Of a DNA stretch of 26,162 bases, positions 24,197 to 26,162 are shown in pieces. Numbering within the stretch: position 1 is the stretch's first letter; each line of letters starts with the position of its first letter. Origin of the DNA: DATAEK01 sp036258055. GTDB taxonomy: Bacteria; Acidobacteriota; Vicinamibacteria; Vicinamibacterales; 2-12-FULL-66-21. Below the pieces are notes generated by a model that had not been told where the DNA came from, searched no databases, and was given only the letters and a program-made list of their open reading frames with translations. The stretch covers positions 1 through 26,162 of the forward strand of contig DATAEK010000045.1 of the NCBI GenBank assembly GCA_036258055.1. Direction: 5' to 3'. A program made the position numbers and the translations under genes.

Positions 24197-24970
24197 TCAG
24201 CGGGACCCGGCGAGCAGGCGGCGGGCCTTCTCCTTGAATTCGCGGTCTTCCGGGGTCCAGTCCGGATCGAGCGGCGAGTCGATCACCCGCTGGAGCTCGG
24301 CCCGCGCTTCGTCACCCCGATCCATTGACGTCAGCGTCTCGGCCAGGAAGAAGTGCGAGGCGGTGCTGTTCGGGTTGTAGGCGAGCGATGCCCGGAGGTG
24401 CTCTTCGGATTTCTTCTTCGACCCGCCAAAAAGCCCCGGGACCTTGTAGTACCAGCGCCCGAGCGCCCGGTCGGCGGATCCCTGCTGGAATGCGGGATCG
24501 AGCTTCAGCACCGTCAGGAGCTCGTTCTTGATATCGCCCCTGTATTTCAGCCCCTGGCCCGTCCCGAACGACTCCGCCAGGGCACCCATGTTGGCGGCGA
24601 TCCAGAAATGGCCCTCCGGCCGGTTCGGTTCGATCGCTGCTGCGGTACGACCGGCGGCGATGCCGCTCTCCAGGAGCGCTTTCCGCTCGTTCTCAGGCGC
24701 ATGACCGCCAAGCCAGTACCGCGCGCGCGCGAGCTTCCACGCCGCCTCGAAGTCACGCGGGTTCTGCTGCAGCCGTTCGGCCCAGATTGCGGCAGCCTGC
24801 CGCGCGCTGGAGAGATCGTCGCGATGGGCGTAGAGCGCGTCGGGACCGGGGGGTTGAACGGAGCGAACCGTGGCCGCGCGGGCGTGAAGCGGCGCTGTCG
24901 AAAACGGTCGCGCGCGCGCGTCCGGACCGCTCAGGAGCGCGATGTAGAATATGCAAATGCAGGAACTCAT
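24197..24970 (-). CDS. TPR-like repeat protein, probably exported
   Basis: Residues from about 45 onward consist of helical repeats of the tetratricopeptide type: AAAIWAERLQQNPRDFEAAWKLARARYWLG, then GIAAGRTAAAIEPNRPEGHFWIAANMGALA, LLTVLKLDPAFQQGSADRALGRWYYKVPG, and SEEHLRASLAYNPNSTASHFFLAETLTSMDRGDEARAELQRVI. TPR proteins act as scaffolds; nothing points to a specific partner. The N-terminus is uncertain. ATG 24970 gives 257 residues with a short hydrophobic stretch (CICIFYIALLSG) that could be an export signal, but it overlaps the first 14 bases of divergent folE. The frame extends to 25063 entirely within folE. A non-ATG start nearer 24930 (CTG 24934) is possible. The gene lies upstream of the TonB receptor on the same strand, 167 bases away. 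Confidence 0.78.
   Translation of the reverse strand: MSSCICIFYIALLSGPDARARPFSTAPLHARAATVRSVQPPGPDALYAHRDDLSSARQAAAIWAERLQQNPRDFEAAWKLARARYWLGGHAPENERKALLESGIAAGRTAAAIEPNRPEGHFWIAANMGALAESFGTGQGLKYRGDIKNELLTVLKLDPAFQQGSADRALGRWYYKVPGLFGGSKKKSEEHLRASLAYNPNSTASHFFLAETLTSMDRGDEARAELQRVIDSPLDPDWTPEDREFKEKARRLLAGSR
24945..24950 (+). promoter_or_regulatory. Putative -10 element (TAGAAT) of folE
   Basis: TAGAAT ends 6 bases before ATG 24957 (and directly abuts ATG 24951). The expected transcript start is on or next to the ATG, so folE may be leaderless; no ribosome site precedes it. A (CG)6 run at 24909-24920 lies just upstream, near the -35 zone. Confidence 0.5.
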
Positions 24971-25559
24971 CCGGCAGCTCCTCGCAGAGCTTGGTGAAGA
25001 TCCCACGCGCGAAGGCTTGCTCAACACGCCGCAGCGAGTGGAAAAATCGCTGCGCTTCCTCACGAACGGCTACTCCGCCGACGTGGACGCGGTGCTGAAC
25101 AACGCGCTCTTCACCGTCGATTATAACGAGATGGTGATCGTGAAAGACGTCGACTTCTACAGCCTCTGCGAGCACCACCTCCTGCCATTCTTCGGCAAGT
25201 GTCACGTCGCGTACATTCCGCAGGGACGGGTCATCGGACTGAGCAAGATCCCGCGTCTGGTCGAGATCTTCGCGCGGCGTCTGCAGATTCAGGAGCGGCT
25301 GACGAATCAAATCGCCGAGACGGTGCGCGAGAAGGTCCGACCTTTGGGGGTCGCGGTCGTGATGGAGGCCACGCATCTCTGCATGTCGATGCGCGGCGTG
25401 GAAAAACAGAACTCGGTGGCGGTCACGAGCGCCATGCTTGGTGTCTTTCGTGAAGATGCGCGTACGCGGATGGAGTTCCTCGAGCTGATCAGGCGACCCG
25501 AGATGGTGAACCGAACGCTGCAACCCGCGGTGCCCGGGCTCGCGTGCGTCACCGACTGA
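24957..25559 (+). CDS. folE: GTP cyclohydrolase I
   Basis: This 200-residue protein is a complete type I enzyme. FolE opens GTP to 7,8-dihydroneopterin triphosphate, the first step to tetrahydrofolate and other pterins or deazapurines, and works as a decamer in the cytoplasm. Visible signatures are DPTREGLLNTPQRV (15-28), DVDFYSLCEHHLLPFFGKCHVAYIP (64-88) with zinc ligands Cys71 and His74 and catalytic His73, GLSKIPRLVEIFARRLQIQERLT (94-116), and EATHLCMSMRGV (137-148) with the third zinc ligand Cys142. ATG 24957 is chosen because of its spacing to TAGAAT; ATG 24951 would add two residues. The 5' end overlaps the divergent TPR-like gene. No other folate gene is in the window. Confidence 0.96.
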   Translation: MQELIRQLLAELGEDPTREGLLNTPQRVEKSLRFLTNGYSADVDAVLNNALFTVDYNEMVIVKDVDFYSLCEHHLLPFFGKCHVAYIPQGRVIGLSKIPRLVEIFARRLQIQERLTNQIAETVREKVRPLGVAVVMEATHLCMSMRGVEKQNSVAVTSAMLGVFREDARTRMEFLELIRRPEMVNRTLQPAVPGLACVTD

Positions 25560-25760
25560 TGCTCGATGCTTTTCGATCACCGCCAGAGTTCTGTCCGCTC
25601 GCTGCAATCGTTTCGGTCGTCTTCGCAACCCAACAGCCGTTCGGCTGTCTCTCACACCACTGAAGGCACTGCTTTGTCCGTTGACACAACCGCCCAGCCC
25701 CTGCGGATCCGCACGGGCGGTGAGCCGAAATCGGCGGACGCAGCGACGAAGGCGTCGCGA
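25560..25760. other. Structured convergent intergenic region between folE and the BtuF-like gene
   Basis: These 201 bases hold no convincing gene, although a 68-codon frame (25566-25772) is open. Four inverted repeats follow one another: ACAGCCG/CGGCTGT (25633-25648), ACCGCCC/GGGCGGT (25689-25721) enclosing the palindrome TGCGGATCCGCA (25702-25713), GCCGA/TCGGC (25724-25735) and GCGACG/CGTCGC with an AAGG loop (25743-25758). None has a clear T-tract. They may act as terminators for the two convergent genes, or be a structured RNA. Confidence 0.4.
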
Positions 25761-26162
25761 TCAGCTGAGTGAGTGCCCGCCTCCTCGAATGCACGCGTGC
25801 AACCGTGTAACACCTTCCGTCAACGACGCGGGCCCCGGCTGGAGAATGTAGGTCGATTTGATCTCGTAAATCCTGTTCGTGCGGACGGCGCTGACCTGAT
25901 CCCAGCCCGGTCTGCTGACGATCGTCTGCCTTCGGACGGCCTTGCCGCACCACGAGGCGACGATGACTTCCGGATCTTTTGCAGCGACCGCTTCGGGCGT
26001 CACAATCCGGTTCTTTGCGAGCCCTTGATCGCGCAGCTCGGGGAAGAGGGTCTGGCCGCCGGCGATCTCGATGAGCTCGTCAACCCACCGAATACCCGAG
26101 ATGAGTGGAGCATCCCACTCCTCGAAGAATACTCGCGGCCGTGACGGCAGCGAGGCGGCTTG
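25761..26162 (-). CDS. Cobalamin-binding periplasmic protein (BtuF-like), C-terminal part; 5' end outside window
   Basis: On the minus strand the frame is open from the right edge to the stop at 25761-25763, giving 133 visible residues. The visible part matches the C-terminal lobe of BtuF-like periplasmic binding proteins: RPRVFFEEWDAPLISGIRWV, then DELIEIAGGQTLFPELRDQG, PEAVAAKDPEVIVASWCGK, RPGWDQVSAVRTNRIYEI and LQPGPASLTEGVTRLHACI. BtuF delivers vitamin B12 to the BtuCD importer in the periplasm. The N-terminal lobe and signal peptide lie beyond the window, so start and partner genes cannot be seen. GTG 26003 in this frame is internal, because the homology continues upstream of it to the edge. 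Confidence 0.87.
   Translation of the reverse strand, partial: QAASLPSRPRVFFEEWDAPLISGIRWVDELIEIAGGQTLFPELRDQGLAKNRIVTPEAVAAKDPEVIVASWCGKAVRRQTIVSRPGWDQVSAVRTNRIYEIKSTYILQPGPASLTEGVTRLHACIRGGGHSLS

Noticed and set aside
25651..25680. Possible cobalamin riboswitch fragment (CACCACTG near a BtuF-like gene)
   Set aside because: It lies downstream of the BtuF-like gene on the wrong strand and lacks the B12 box; a real riboswitch would be upstream, outside the window.
25566..25772. 68-codon plus-strand frame after folE
   Set aside because: Ser/Thr/Arg-rich without family features, no ribosome site, and it runs through the stem-loop cluster.

Overview
The window is a GC-rich, densely coding bacterial chromosome segment. 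The long outer-membrane receptor with an N-terminal carboxypeptidase-regulatory-like domain, the secreted M28 peptidase with a low-complexity insert, the duplicated ABC-2 cassettes and the overall codon style point to Acidobacteriota, most likely a Vicinamibacteria-type lineage. That placement is an inference from gene style; no rRNA or ribosomal protein gene is present to test it. I found no tRNA, rRNA, CRISPR array, insertion sequence or phage gene.

Layout. 1-2421: the 3' part of cytidine deaminase, then mtnA (methionine salvage) and tsaD (tRNA t6A synthesis); tsaD probably starts at a CTG codon overlapping the mtnA stop. 2454-4257: translationally coupled yjbQ, an NTF2-like/NUDIX fusion and an OmpA-like lipoprotein. 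4313-4882: an HD-domain hydrolase. 4938-8612: an ABC-2 exporter operon with two ATPase/permease pairs, closed by a probable intrinsic terminator that runs into the promoter of the next gene. 8744-11783: a membrane-anchored protein of unknown function, a gamma-glutamylcyclotransferase-like protein and a secreted M28 peptidase. 11835-13343: an aldehyde dehydrogenase. 13470-15908: a membrane hybrid histidine kinase. 16054-16521: a GxxExxY-family protein, followed by a good terminator.

16657-21029: an acyl-CoA operon (thiolase, isocitrate/isopropylmalate-type dehydrogenase, second thiolase, 3-hydroxyacyl-CoA dehydrogenase). It converges on a minus-strand TonB-dependent receptor (21105-24029), which is preceded by a TPR-like protein. 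The TPR-like gene is divergent from, and overlaps the 5' end of, folE (GTP cyclohydrolase I). The right edge carries the C-terminal part of a minus-strand BtuF-like cobalamin-binding protein.

No frankly novel defence or mobile system is visible. The most interesting signals are: (i) -10 elements placed 6-9 bases before the start codon of four genes, which suggests leaderless mRNAs; (ii) the CTG start of tsaD; (iii) the NTF2-like/NUDIX fusion; (iv) an isopropylmalate-type dehydrogenase with NADP-like coenzyme residues inside a thiolase operon; (v) a run of stem-loops in the folE/btuF-like convergent gap; (vi) the terminator/promoter overlap after the ABC operon.
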